The position numbers and the translations under genes were made by a program. Below the pieces are notes generated by a model. The model was given only the letters and a program-made list of their open reading frames with translations. It was not told the DNA's origin and ran no database searches. Positions 50,509 through 59,592 of a DNA stretch of 64,000 nt are shown in pieces (within the stretch, counting starts at the first letter, position 1; each line of letters begins with the position of its first letter). The stretch spans positions 744,001 to 808,000 of the forward strand of contig JAMXDE010000011.1 of assembly GCA_026770025.1 (NCBI GenBank). Direction: 5' to 3'. This DNA is from Craspedostauros australis (lineage: Eukaryota > Bacillariophyta > Bacillariophyceae > Mastogloiales > Achnanthaceae).

Positions 50509-52470
50509 CTAGTACGCGTATTGGTCCGTCAAATCCATCAGCATCTTGACCTGCTGCAGAATCTGTTCCATGGACCCCGCATCAGCATATATGTCGTGCA
50601 ACCGCTGTTCCACCATCGCCAGGTTGGTTGCCAAAGCGCGGATCTGTGCCTCAAAGCTGGGTCCCGGCGCGTTGGTGTCGATGTAAGTCTGGAGGCAGAT
50701 GTCAAAGTCTTGCGAACCCAAGCATCCATCAAAGCCGCCAGCCAGGATGCCCTGGATCCATCGGCTGGCGGGGATCTTGGCACCTTCATAGACGCCGAAG
50801 AGGGCGGCGAAGGACAGGGTTTGAGATATGTACAGCGACACCCAGTCCCTGCGCTGTCTTGTCCGGACTTCCAGCTGCCGCAGCTTGGGTCCCAAACGAA
50901 AGAAACCGTAGAGCAGATCCGAGTAGATCAGCGAGGACAGACCAGCCACGCCACCGAGGATGGCGCCATCGAGAGCGGGATCGAATGGCATGCCGTTCCA
51001 TCTCAGGTATCCAGCCAGCTCTTGCGCAAGGACGTCGTACTCGAGCCATCGGACGATATCGGAAACGACGTCGACGGAATCAACCTCGAACGTCGTTATT
51101 GGTTGGGGTTGTGCCGCTTGGTCCCTCACGATGGCAGTGTTCGTCTTCCTCTCACTCGTCACAGCTGCTGCCTCTTTTCCTTTGCTGTTACTGTTGTTGC
51201 TGCTGCGAACGTCGTCTGAGTTTGTCGCAACGCCCTCGCCCGACGATAGCCGCAGCAAACGTGCCCACAGGACGCCGTGGCCCAATCGTCCCTTCTGCTC
51301 ATTGAGCTGCCGTTGCTGCTGTATCTGTTCCTGCAGCAGAGCATCCATGATTTTATTCTCCTCCATCTGCAGACTCTGTTTGCGACGGTAGTTGATCTTG
51401 ACGAGTTGCGATGGTATGACGGCGAAGAGCGCACTGAGCAGGTTGGAAGCTGTGGGTGGGAGGCCGACCCACTGCAGCAATGACCTCGATGCGCTTCTGG
51501 CGATGAAGAAGTCTCCGTCGGCGATGGCGAGCGTGGTGGGCGGTAGCTTGGGCACAGTCGTTCCTGGGATAGACGAAGCAGCTCCGGGGTTCATCAAGTT
51601 ACGGACTGGGTTGGTGCTGGTGCCTTCAGTATCTGTTGGAGTGTTGGATGTACTGCTGGATGCAGTATTGACACCGTTGAATGCAGTTATACCACGACCA
51701 AGCACGGATGGCGATCCTGGTGCTCTATTTCTCCCAAAGATGCTGACTCTGCCTCTGCCTCTGCTGTTGTTGAGACGAGTCCTATCACCATTGCCGTCGT
51801 CGTCGTTGTCGTCGTCATGATGAAACATGACCTCAACACCCCTCCCATTTGCGCCATCCTGCTGCAAACGATCGATCGTCTGAACGATCAAGTTGACGCA
51901 CGTCACGACGCAGGCGCCGATCACACCACCGATGGCTTCGCCCAACGCAATCGAGAACAGATCCGATGCACCCGTGGGCAGCACGGCGCTCTCAATGTTG
52001 GAAACGGACATGGCCAAGTAGCCTTCCCAGATCCCCTCCTGACGGATCATCCTCCACAGCTCCGCCAGATCGGTCGTCGTCGATGCGAGGTTCAGGATCA
52101 GGATCATCGCGATCGATGCTCCCAGTCGTTGTCGCGATCGGATGGACAAGTCTTGCAGCGATGTCGCATCCATCTCGTCGTTGCGTTTCTGCCGCGTTGC
52201 ATCCGTCGTGCTCATCGTCGTGGCGGCGTTGCGTATGCGAGAGGGCCGCCATACTTGGGTTGCTTGCGACGATGGCATGCCATGTCTGCAAGATGATGGA
52301 GCAGCGGGCGTGATGAAGGCATGTGCCTGCTTGCTATTGGACGGCGTTGCGACGATTGCGCAGAGACCGAAGACAACGAATGAATGAAGCGGTCGGAGGC
52401 AAGATGTCTTTCTTGTTGATCTATGTTGTTTGCGGCTCCTTTCTTCATTACGTGTATGGTGACGCATCAT
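50509..52470 (-). CDS. Plastid-targeted polytopic membrane protein of unknown function
   Basis: 653 residues, single exon, from the ATG at 52470. The N-terminus reads as a signal peptide (LRPLHSFVVFGLCAIVATP) followed by KQAHAFITPAAP. The AHAF is a diatom plastid cleavage motif, then a Ser/Thr/Arg-rich transit-like stretch. The mature part has hydrophobic segments at about 120-140 (GASIAMILILNLAST), 175-205 (LFSIALGEAIGGVIGACVVT), 530-550 (LGGVAGLSSLIYSDLLYGFF) and 570-610. Long Ser/Asn/Thr-rich and Gln-rich linkers lie between them, and a helical C-terminus follows (IRALATNLAMVEQRLHDIYA). I do not recognise a family, and symmetry between the two hydrophobic halves is only suggestive. Confidence 0.75.
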   Translation of the reverse strand: MMRHHTRNEERSRKQHRSTRKTSCLRPLHSFVVFGLCAIVATPSNSKQAHAFITPAAPSSCRHGMPSSQATQVWRPSRIRNAATTMSTTDATRQKRNDEMDATSLQDLSIRSRQRLGASIAMILILNLASTTTDLAELWRMIRQEGIWEGYLAMSVSNIESAVLPTGASDLFSIALGEAIGGVIGACVVTCVNLIVQTIDRLQQDGANGRGVEVMFHHDDDNDDDGNGDRTRLNNSRGRGRVSIFGRNRAPGSPSVLGRGITAFNGVNTASSSTSNTPTDTEGTSTNPVRNLMNPGAASSIPGTTVPKLPPTTLAIADGDFFIARSASRSLLQWVGLPPTASNLLSALFAVIPSQLVKINYRRKQSLQMEENKIMDALLQEQIQQQRQLNEQKGRLGHGVLWARLLRLSSGEGVATNSDDVRSSNNSNSKGKEAAAVTSERKTNTAIVRDQAAQPQPITTFEVDSVDVVSDIVRWLEYDVLAQELAGYLRWNGMPFDPALDGAILGGVAGLSSLIYSDLLYGFFRLGPKLRQLEVRTRQRRDWVSLYISQTLSFAALFGVYEGAKIPASRWIQGILAGGFDGCLGSQDFDICLQTYIDTNAPGPSFEAQIRALATNLAMVEQRLHDIYADAGSMEQILQQVKMLMDLTDQYAY

Positions 52471-53021
52471 GACTCTCCACTTTGAATTGTGCGAGCACTC
52501 TTGCGTGCAGGCCAGTGCTTCATTTTGTGATGTGAGGCAGAGAGCCAAGCCGTCTCTTCATGAAGCGCTCGCGCTCAAGTTCACACAGGGATGTTCTCTT
52601 GTTGTGATTGTTCCTCTGATGCGTTTGGGTTGATGATGTGGCGGAGAAACCATTCGATTTGTGGTAACGAAGAACATGCTGCCACGTCCGCAATCCCTCG
52701 ATCGAAATGCTGGGCGGTTGGCATGGACTTGCAACCTACGACCTGGAGCATTAGTGTATGCCAGTATTTCAGAATAGAATAACAGAGAATAGAGCAATGG
52801 AAATGTCAACGTTGGCACCTTACTTTATGCTGAGTTCGTTGGATACTTTAGTTAGCCAATACGAGATGCTTCATTTGCTCTGCATTGTATTATTGGGTTG
52901 ACTTGACTTGGCCTTGCTCTGGATCTCACTCTGTTGCAACGTTCAATCATCTTTTACTCTGGCTCATACGACTACGTAGCAGCGTGACAGCCACAGACTT
53001 CTTCCACGATCACAGCGCACG
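52471..53021. other. Intergenic between two minus-strand genes
   Basis: Presumed promoter of the plastid membrane protein gene. Nothing else seen. Confidence 0.55.
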
Positions 53022-54713
53022 TCAACTCCTCGTCTCGGTATACTTATCCTGGGCCTGCTGCCGCGTCGGTACCAGCACGCTCAACGACCATGCAGCCCGC
53101 ACCCACATGATGGCGGCCACATCGCACAATACCGAGAGCTGCCTCACGCTGAAGTGACCGAAGGTTGACGTCAATCCTGACAACGACAGCGACATGAGCG
53201 ATTTGCCGAACCGATGTCCGAACACGCCGATGATCTCCTTGCCGACGAAGCGGCTCTCAAAGTCCAGCGGGACGTACACCATCTCGTCGAGCATGCGTCT
53301 GGCGGAGTACTCCAGGACCTTCATCACCAGCAACGACGTGCTCACGATGTGCAAAGTCGGCTTGAGCTGCACGGCCTGGAAGGTGGTGAAGAACAGGGAG
53401 ATGATGGGGAGGGATCGCCACAGATCGCGCGGTTCCAGGATCTGCATCAGTATCGGCAGCACGCCGAATTGTAACGTCATGCTGATGAAGTTGATGAGGG
53501 CGTAGAAGTTGCCCACCCAGCCGGCACGGACGTTGTCATCGGGGATGCTGGCGCCGAGGCTGTGTACGAACACCACGTTGAGCAAGGTGGCCAGACCCTG
53601 CGATGCGAGAATCTCAAAGAACAGCGCCCGCAGCACGGGCACACGCGCGAACAGGGACGACGCCTTTTGCACCATCCCCATCTCCTTGTGGTCTTGTTCT
53701 TCTGCTTCCTGTGCTTTGCCTCTGTTGCCGAGCGGTGATCTGCGCTTGTTCATGGCCGATTTCTTCTTCTTGTCCATCTGCTCTGATGTCGGTGCGAATC
53801 CATGTGTCTCCGCGATGGTGTACGCCGCGTTGGTGGCGACGAGACTGAGGATGAGGGCAATGCCGGTGCAGCAGAGGGCGCCCGTCAAGCCCACCTTCTC
53901 GGCGAGGGTCGAGACAGCCATTCCGCCGAACATGGAGGACATGCTGGTGAGGCCCGAGATGGGTGCGAACCAGCGCGCGGACTGATCTGGCGACAGCACT
54001 GACGCCATGAAGGACCAGTACTGGCTCGTCAAGAGCTGCACGTAGCTCTCGCGGAAGACGAATAGCGGACCCGTGACGAACTTGATCGCCGGTATGCCGA
54101 AGAACATGACGCCGCTCTTCTGCAGAAATTGGATAAGGGCTGCTGATGCCAGCATCCCGGATGCGCAGAACAGGGTGCAGCGGTTGAGCGTACCTCTGGG
54201 TCCATACGCCTGGAGGATCTTGCCGTATCCCAGCAGCAAGGCGAGGGCGAGGGGACTGACGAAGGCCATGGCGAAGGGGAAGGCTCCGGGAATGCCCGCG
54301 TATCCCGTGGATGAGGACGTGAAGAGCGCGACAGTGATGGAACGGGCCAGACTGTATCCCAAGTAATGCATCGCCATGCCCGCCGCCATGCAAAGAACTG
54401 ATTTTCCCTCCGGTGTTTGCGGCAGAGGCAGCTGTTCGGCTTCTTTTGCTCCTATCTGCTTGCGCCTGGCTTTGGTATCAGCTGCGATTTGTTTCTTTGG
54501 TTTGGGGTCGGCCTTGCCCCTGGATTTCGTGGCACCTGCACTCGCCGCGCCACCTCTGAGCGAGATGAAGGAAGCGAAGGTGTTCACCGATGGTTCCATC
54601 AGCGTGGCCGCACCATTGATGGCGGCAATCGCCGCTCCTCCTTTGGCGACATGCAACGCTGTGTGCAACGCCGACGCCGCCACGCTCTCTGCGATGGCAA
54701 GCTGTCCCGTCAT
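53022..54713 (-). CDS. NTT/TLC-family carrier (nucleotide transporter-like, MFS fold)
   Basis: 563 residues, single exon. The N-terminal 95 residues are Ala-rich then Lys-rich (KSRGKADPKPKKQIA); they include FISLRGG, but no clear ASAFAP motif. About eleven to twelve hydrophobic segments follow. Family-like blocks are FRESYVQLLTSQYWSFMASV plus ARWFAPISGLTSMSSMFGG in the middle, and near the C-terminus EMVYVPLDFESRFVGKEIIG and FGHRFGKSLMSLSLSGL. The last matches the plDeE.r.kGKa.id..g.r.GKs pattern of bacterial and plastid ATP/ADP translocases. A Lys-rich cytosolic loop (KKKKSAMNKRRSPLG) separates the halves. Family knowledge: diatom NTTs exchange nucleotides across plastid or plasma membranes. 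Substrate and direction here are not decidable, and some NTT charged residues may be missing. Confidence 0.75.
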   Translation of the reverse strand: MTGQLAIAESVAASALHTALHVAKGGAAIAAINGAATLMEPSVNTFASFISLRGGAASAGATKSRGKADPKPKKQIAADTKARRKQIGAKEAEQLPLPQTPEGKSVLCMAAGMAMHYLGYSLARSITVALFTSSSTGYAGIPGAFPFAMAFVSPLALALLLGYGKILQAYGPRGTLNRCTLFCASGMLASAALIQFLQKSGVMFFGIPAIKFVTGPLFVFRESYVQLLTSQYWSFMASVLSPDQSARWFAPISGLTSMSSMFGGMAVSTLAEKVGLTGALCCTGIALILSLVATNAAYTIAETHGFAPTSEQMDKKKKSAMNKRRSPLGNRGKAQEAEEQDHKEMGMVQKASSLFARVPVLRALFFEILASQGLATLLNVVFVHSLGASIPDDNVRAGWVGNFYALINFISMTLQFGVLPILMQILEPRDLWRSLPIISLFFTTFQAVQLKPTLHIVSTSLLVMKVLEYSARRMLDEMVYVPLDFESRFVGKEIIGVFGHRFGKSLMSLSLSGLTSTFGHFSVRQLSVLCDVAAIMWVRAAWSLSVLVPTRQQAQDKYTETRS

Positions 54714-55769
54714 GGTCGCCCTCTGCTTTACTTGTTCTTTTGTGTTGCTTGGGCTGTTCGGATTGACTTAGTTGGTGTTGTGCCGTGCTCCGTCGTTATG
54801 TTGTGTTGTGTTGTATTGTATTGTGTTGCAGTGTGGTGGTATGCTGGTGGGTCGGTTGGATGGACTCCCTGCTCGTATGGTGCACTCTATTCGCAAATGC
54901 GTCTGCCCAATCCGTCGGAAGGTGTTCCGATGAGAATGGCAGGTCGCAACAAATCAACAAATCACCAGATCACCAGATCGATAAGAATCTTGCTTCTCTT
55001 TGTGATCGGAAGGCGGAGGAAGAGAGTCTATCGAAAGCCGATGGGGTGGTGGCAATGATGGATTGATGGATGGTTGAATGAATGAATGAATGAGTTGATC
55101 AGTGATGTGGAGGTTTGCTGGCTCTTGTGTCTCTTTGTTTGGCGATGGCAGCTGGCAGGTTGATGTGATGCGCTGTCAGATTGTGGTGAATGTCGAATGG
55201 TGTCAAGGAGGCCACACCTTTGCATGTTGATGGTTTGGATCGGCTTCTTGTGCGTCTGACCTCGTTTTAGATTTTGTTGGTTGCTACAGATTTTCCCGAG
55301 TTGTTCTTTTGGATTGGCATTTGCTATGGTCGAATTGGTCGCATAGGATCATATGAGTCCACTTGCCTTCTTCCACAATCGAGTTTGATGTCAAAGTGAA
55401 ATTCCAAATTCCTTGAATTAGTGTTGTCGCGATCTTCAAGCAAATCCTTGTCATCAACGTCACGAGGGCAGAACAGTGCGCAACAAACGCGCGATGAGAT
55501 CGCGATCACGTCGGAGCGTGTTGTGTGGCAGCGCGTGTTTCTTCGTTGTCCTTCTTTCTCGTGTTCTTCGTTGTGACCGCTTCGTGGTTGCTGTTGTTGT
55601 GGCTGAAGGTGGCTTGGCCGTTCTGAGGGTGAAGGAGTGGTGCTGATGTGATGGCGGAGCTGTCGCGGCCTGTTTGTCTCTTGGTCCAAGCAGCCCAGCA
55701 GGTATTGACATCAGCGTGTCCGTCACAACAACTCTCTTCTAGAACAGCCGATACCCCGTACCGTTCACC
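54714..55769. promoter_or_regulatory. Divergent promoter region of the NTT-like and FCP genes
   Basis: 1,056 bases between two oppositely transcribed ATGs. Contains TTGTGTTGTATTG low complexity near 54800 and GAATGAATGA near 55075. No defined light-response element was recognised. Confidence 0.5.
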
Positions 55770-57155
55770 ATGATGCGATCCACCATCCTCTCCCTCTTGT
55801 TGGCAAGCGCCTCGGCCTTCGCCCCAGCTCAGCAGGTGCGTCCCTCATGCTCGACAACTTGCGCCGAGCTGCCGTAGTAGCGGAGTGTTGGTTGGAGTGC
55901 TACTCCAAGATGACCTTGGAACGACCGTGGTGGATGTGCCTCTGCGGATTTGGCTTCTTTCTCTTGGTGCAGCGAGACTGACCCAACTTGCTTCTTCTTC
56001 TCTTTGCTACGCCACACCGTGGCTTCTGCATTCTTGCATCGTGGACGTTCATCACGTTGATGGATTATTGCGCGCCATTTCGTGACCAATCATGCGCTGC
56101 TGTCGTGGTGTTGGGATACCACCAATCTTGCATTGCACTCTGCATCGATGCATCATGATGGTGATCTCCTTGATGCAATCCTGGATGGTGGTGCTGCTCT
56201 TCTCGGATGGGACGTTACCATACGTGATGGATCGTGCAATTGGATGGCCCTGGCACAACGCAATCGGTCACTCTGCAACTGTGTTGATGCGACTCGTGGG
56301 GTTTGAACGGAAACGGAATGGGTGGATGGACGACAAACTTCGGCTGGGAATGGAACGGGACGGACAACGAAACGTAACTCAACTTGGTGATGTGTCGGCA
56401 CTTTCGTTTGGATGATGGGGGCACGCATCTGTCATTCCACCTGCCACCGCACACTTGATTTGACGATTCCATGGTTGGTCGATTGGTTCGTTGGCTGATT
56501 GTCTACTCAACGAATGGACGGATGTGAACGAATGGATGGATGGATGGATGGATGAATACCATGCCCGGACGATGGCGAATATATGACCGCACGCAAACAC
56601 GCATGGCTACACGAACAGAGCGCCGCACGCACCAACTCGGTCGCCTTGAACGCCGAGGAGATGTCCAAGGCCATCCCATTCCTTGTCCGCCCAGACAAGC
56701 TCGATGGCAGCATGCCAGGTGACATGGGATTCGACCCAATGCGCATCTCCGACATCCAGACCGACCTCAAGTACGCACGATGGGCCGAGCTCAAGCACGG
56801 ACGCATCTGCATGCTTGCCATCGTCGGTATGCTCGTCCAGCAGGCCGGAATCCACATCCCAGGATCCCAGTTCACCAACACCGACATCTTCGGCGCCATC
56901 AAGTCCGTCGGATTCGCTGGAAACCTCCAGGTCTTCCTCGCCATCGGCATCGTCGAGATGGCCAACTTCAACAAGCACTACGATGACGGCGAGCCAGGTG
57001 ACATCGGCTTCGACGGAGGCATGATGAGCAAGATGAACGACGCCCAGAAATTCACCCGCCAGACACAGGAGATCGTCCACTGCCGCCTCGCCATGATCGC
57101 CTTCACCGGTGCCATGGTCCAGACCCTCCTCTTCGACAAGCCACTTTTGGGTTAA
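55770..57155 (+). CDS. Fucoxanthin chlorophyll a/c-binding protein (light-harvesting)
   Basis: Two exons, 55770-55835 and 56619-57155; 200 residues. Exon 1 encodes exactly the signal peptide and cleavage motif MMRSTILSLLLASASAFAPA, with the perfect diatom ASAFAP. A 783-base intron (GTGCGT...AACAG) separates it from the mature protein. Mature part: AIPFLVRPDKLDGSMPGDMG, GFDPMRISDIQTDLKYARWA, first helix ELKHGRICMLAIVGMLVQ (ExxHxR ligand motif), a middle helix with FLAIGIVEMANF, then EPGDIGFDGG and third helix EIVHCRLAMIAFTGAMVQ (second ExxHxR). All chlorophyll-ligand motifs are present and the length is usual for the family. It acts in thylakoid light harvesting; the exact subclass (Lhcf, Lhcr) is not settled. 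Codon use is strongly C-ending, consistent with high expression. Confidence 0.95.
55836..56618 (+). other. Long intron of the FCP gene
   Basis: 783 bases, placed directly after the ASAFAP pre-sequence. Contains a GGATGGATGGATGGATGGAT microsatellite near 56534. No nested gene seen. Confidence 0.75.
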
Positions 57156-57533
57156 ACCGACTGTGATCAACCGATCCATCAACCAGCCAACCGATGCATG
57201 ATCGTCATGCAACAACGCTTCGACACGTCGCCATCATCGGGCGAAGCGAACCAGACCTCCATGATAGCTCGTTTTGTGCTACGTTGCGCGCCTGCACTAA
57301 TGACATGCAAAGATGATACAATTCTCGTATCATGCTGCCAAGTGCCTCTGTAGTCGCACACTAACATACATAGATAGCAGGGTACATTTGTGGGCGAAAA
57401 CTCCTGTCTTCCATGTGTTTCTCCATTGTCAGCCGGAGCAAGACTGGTTGTGTGTGTAGGCACTGCTCTTCCTCTGCGTATGCTAGTCACAGACAAACAC
57501 CTCACCATACTCTCCTCTGCTCTACTTCGCACA
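57156..57533. other. Intergenic, convergent 3' ends
   Basis: 3' UTRs of the FCP gene and the acidic protein gene. CTCTCCTCTGCTCTACTTCG near 57510 is the complement of the dispersed GTAGAGCAGAG motif. Confidence 0.55.
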
Positions 57534-59072
57534 CTATTTTGCTTTGTTAGGTTGCGTTTCGGTCGTGGGTTCTTCCTTGTTTTCACCCTCATCCATGGAG
57601 CCATTGGGAGTGTTGTCGTTGGAGGTACTCGTGCTGCCAAGCATGGTGAGGAACTGACCTACTTCCTGCGTATCTTCCGATCTCTCCTGGATATCGCCTT
57701 TCTCTGCCGACGGCACCGCAGAAGTCTCCTCCGCTTGCATCGCTTTTGGTGGCGCGGCTTTCTCTTCCGGTATCTCGCTGTCGGCCAACTTGTCTTCTCG
57801 TGTGTCCGCCATGCCCATGGACCTCGTTGCATCGCTGTCAACGTCCATCGCTTCGGCGGGTGCGCTCGCAGGCGATGCGTTGCCGGCCTTCTCTCCATCA
57901 GCACCGGGAACAGCGGGTGTCGCGATATCAGCCTGAGACGGCATGGCCTCCGAAACGACGGCCGTCTCTTCTTTGATCTTGTCGATGTTCGTGACGATGT
58001 TGCCATCGCTGGCGGGAGTTTGGATGTCACCCGCAGCGGTATTGTCCTCACTGCCCTTCGCTCGGCCATCCTTTTCGACTCGGTTATCGTTGTCTTCATG
58101 CTCTTGCGCGTCGCCATCCCCCTCGTCATTATTATTATTATTATTGAACTCGCCGCTGATCAATCCCAAACGCACGGCGATGTCATGGATGGGCAGCATC
58201 GATGATCCAAGTATCGACAGGCAGAAATCAGCGTTGGCGCTCTGGGCATCATCGCCATCGCCATTTCCACCGTCACCACCAGCGTCATCAGGATTATCAC
58301 CACCTCCTGGTGTCGCTGAATGCTCTGCCTCATTCTCACTGCTGTTCGCGTTCTCTTTGTCACCGTACTCGCTCCCATCCGCAACATCGAAGCCCAGCAG
58401 GATATCAAGACGGGCGCACAGCTCATCCTCCAGCTCCGCCAACTTCCCCTTGCTTTCGGCCAAGGTATGCGACGGCGACGATTGATTCATATCCAACGCC
58501 TCTTGCAAGTTCTCCGAAACGATCCAGTTCTGCTCCGCCGACTGCCCCAGCACCTTCCTGCAACCCCGAAGCTTGGATTGGATGCTGTGCAACGGCTGCG
58601 AACAATGCGCCATGCCCTGCAACGCGCACGCATCCCAGACCTGCAATATGGGTACCAAGGGATAGAAGTACGGATTCCTGTGCCTCACGATCCATTGCTG
58701 CAGCGATCTGTACATGCTGCGATTGTGCAATGCCATCTCCGAAGTGCGCAGCAGAACGTCCAGTTCGTAGATGAGCAACGACAGCTGGATGAAGCACTGC
58801 GCCTCTGGCTTGGTCAGCAACGGCTTCTTCTTGCCCTGCTGCGATGCGACCTCCGTGAACACGAACGACAGCGGCAGCGTGAACAGCGGCTCCAACGTCG
58901 TGCAGCATCCTTTGTCTTCCTCCCCGCTATGAGTATCATCATCATCATCATCATTGATGGCAGAAGCAGGATCGTTGATCGCGTCCTCCTGTCTGTCGTC
59001 TCGCGTCCTCTGTCTCTTGCCGCCGCCATTCTCGGGCTGTTCCAACGCAAGCGGTCGCTTATTCGGTGCCAT
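57534..59072 (-). CDS. Acidic protein of unknown function with conserved-looking N-terminal helical domain
   Basis: 512 residues from the ATG at 59072; the frame is open to 59291 without another ATG. After a basic nuclear-localisation-like start (APNKRPLALEQ...GGGKRQRTR) and an Asp run comes an ordered, helical region (about residues 60-215). This contains LEPLFTLPLSFVFTEVASQQ, EAQCFIQLSLLIYELDVLLR and RHRNPYFYPLVPILQVWDAC. The remaining 300 residues are acidic and disordered, with an Asn run (NNNNNN) and many Glu/Asp/Ala. I do not recognise the family. Composition suggests a nuclear protein. It shares a 520-base divergent upstream region with the HemW-like gene. Confidence 0.72.
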   Translation of the reverse strand: MAPNKRPLALEQPENGGGKRQRTRDDRQEDAINDPASAINDDDDDDTHSGEEDKGCCTTLEPLFTLPLSFVFTEVASQQGKKKPLLTKPEAQCFIQLSLLIYELDVLLRTSEMALHNRSMYRSLQQWIVRHRNPYFYPLVPILQVWDACALQGMAHCSQPLHSIQSKLRGCRKVLGQSAEQNWIVSENLQEALDMNQSSPSHTLAESKGKLAELEDELCARLDILLGFDVADGSEYGDKENANSSENEAEHSATPGGGDNPDDAGGDGGNGDGDDAQSANADFCLSILGSSMLPIHDIAVRLGLISGEFNNNNNNDEGDGDAQEHEDNDNRVEKDGRAKGSEDNTAAGDIQTPASDGNIVTNIDKIKEETAVVSEAMPSQADIATPAVPGADGEKAGNASPASAPAEAMDVDSDATRSMGMADTREDKLADSEIPEEKAAPPKAMQAEETSAVPSAEKGDIQERSEDTQEVGQFLTMLGSTSTSNDNTPNGSMDEGENKEEPTTETQPNKAK

Positions 59073-59592
59073 CGCTACTATCAGCCGCTGTCTGTTTCTG
59101 TCAGATGCTTTGGGCGAAGCCACAACGATGGACGTGCAGGTGTCTCTGGCATCGATGATGACAATAACAATGACAATGACGGCAAAGCCCAATGTGAGCA
59201 CTTTATCTGCTTGCTTGGCTGTGGCGGCGCTCTCTTCTTCGTGCACACTGCGCCACGATTGCGTGCACGAAACTTCATCCCACCAACTCAAACCAATTTA
59301 GTCGAACGAGTCGAATCGCCAGATCTCCCAAAGAAAAGTGACGCCGAAACCATCACTGGTGACACATCAACCATCACGTCCACCGAAGAAATGGTACCAT
59401 AATTGTGGATCGCACATCAGCTCCAGAAAAGATACTGCTATCTCTGCTCCATGGAATGCCCATTCATTCTGCCATTCATTCTAGTTACGAAAACACCCGG
59501 TGGAATATAATTAGAAGAGAGCACAACGTCGTCATCTGTTGAGTTCAGTTCTGAGGACTTCCAACATCAAAGTTGGACGCATATTGCATGAT
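59073..59592. promoter_or_regulatory. Shared upstream region of the acidic-protein and HemW-like genes
   Basis: 520 bases between divergent ATGs. CATTCATTCTGCCATTCATT near 59460 is a short direct repeat. No defined promoter element recognised. Confidence 0.5.

Noticed and set aside
56607-57215. A 202-codon minus-strand frame opposite the FCP gene
   Set aside because: Arises from the strong codon bias of FCP; no independent features.
58320-59402. A 360-codon plus-strand frame opposite the acidic-protein gene
   Set aside because: Antisense shadow. Its Arg/Leu/Gln repeats mirror the codons of the opposite strand.
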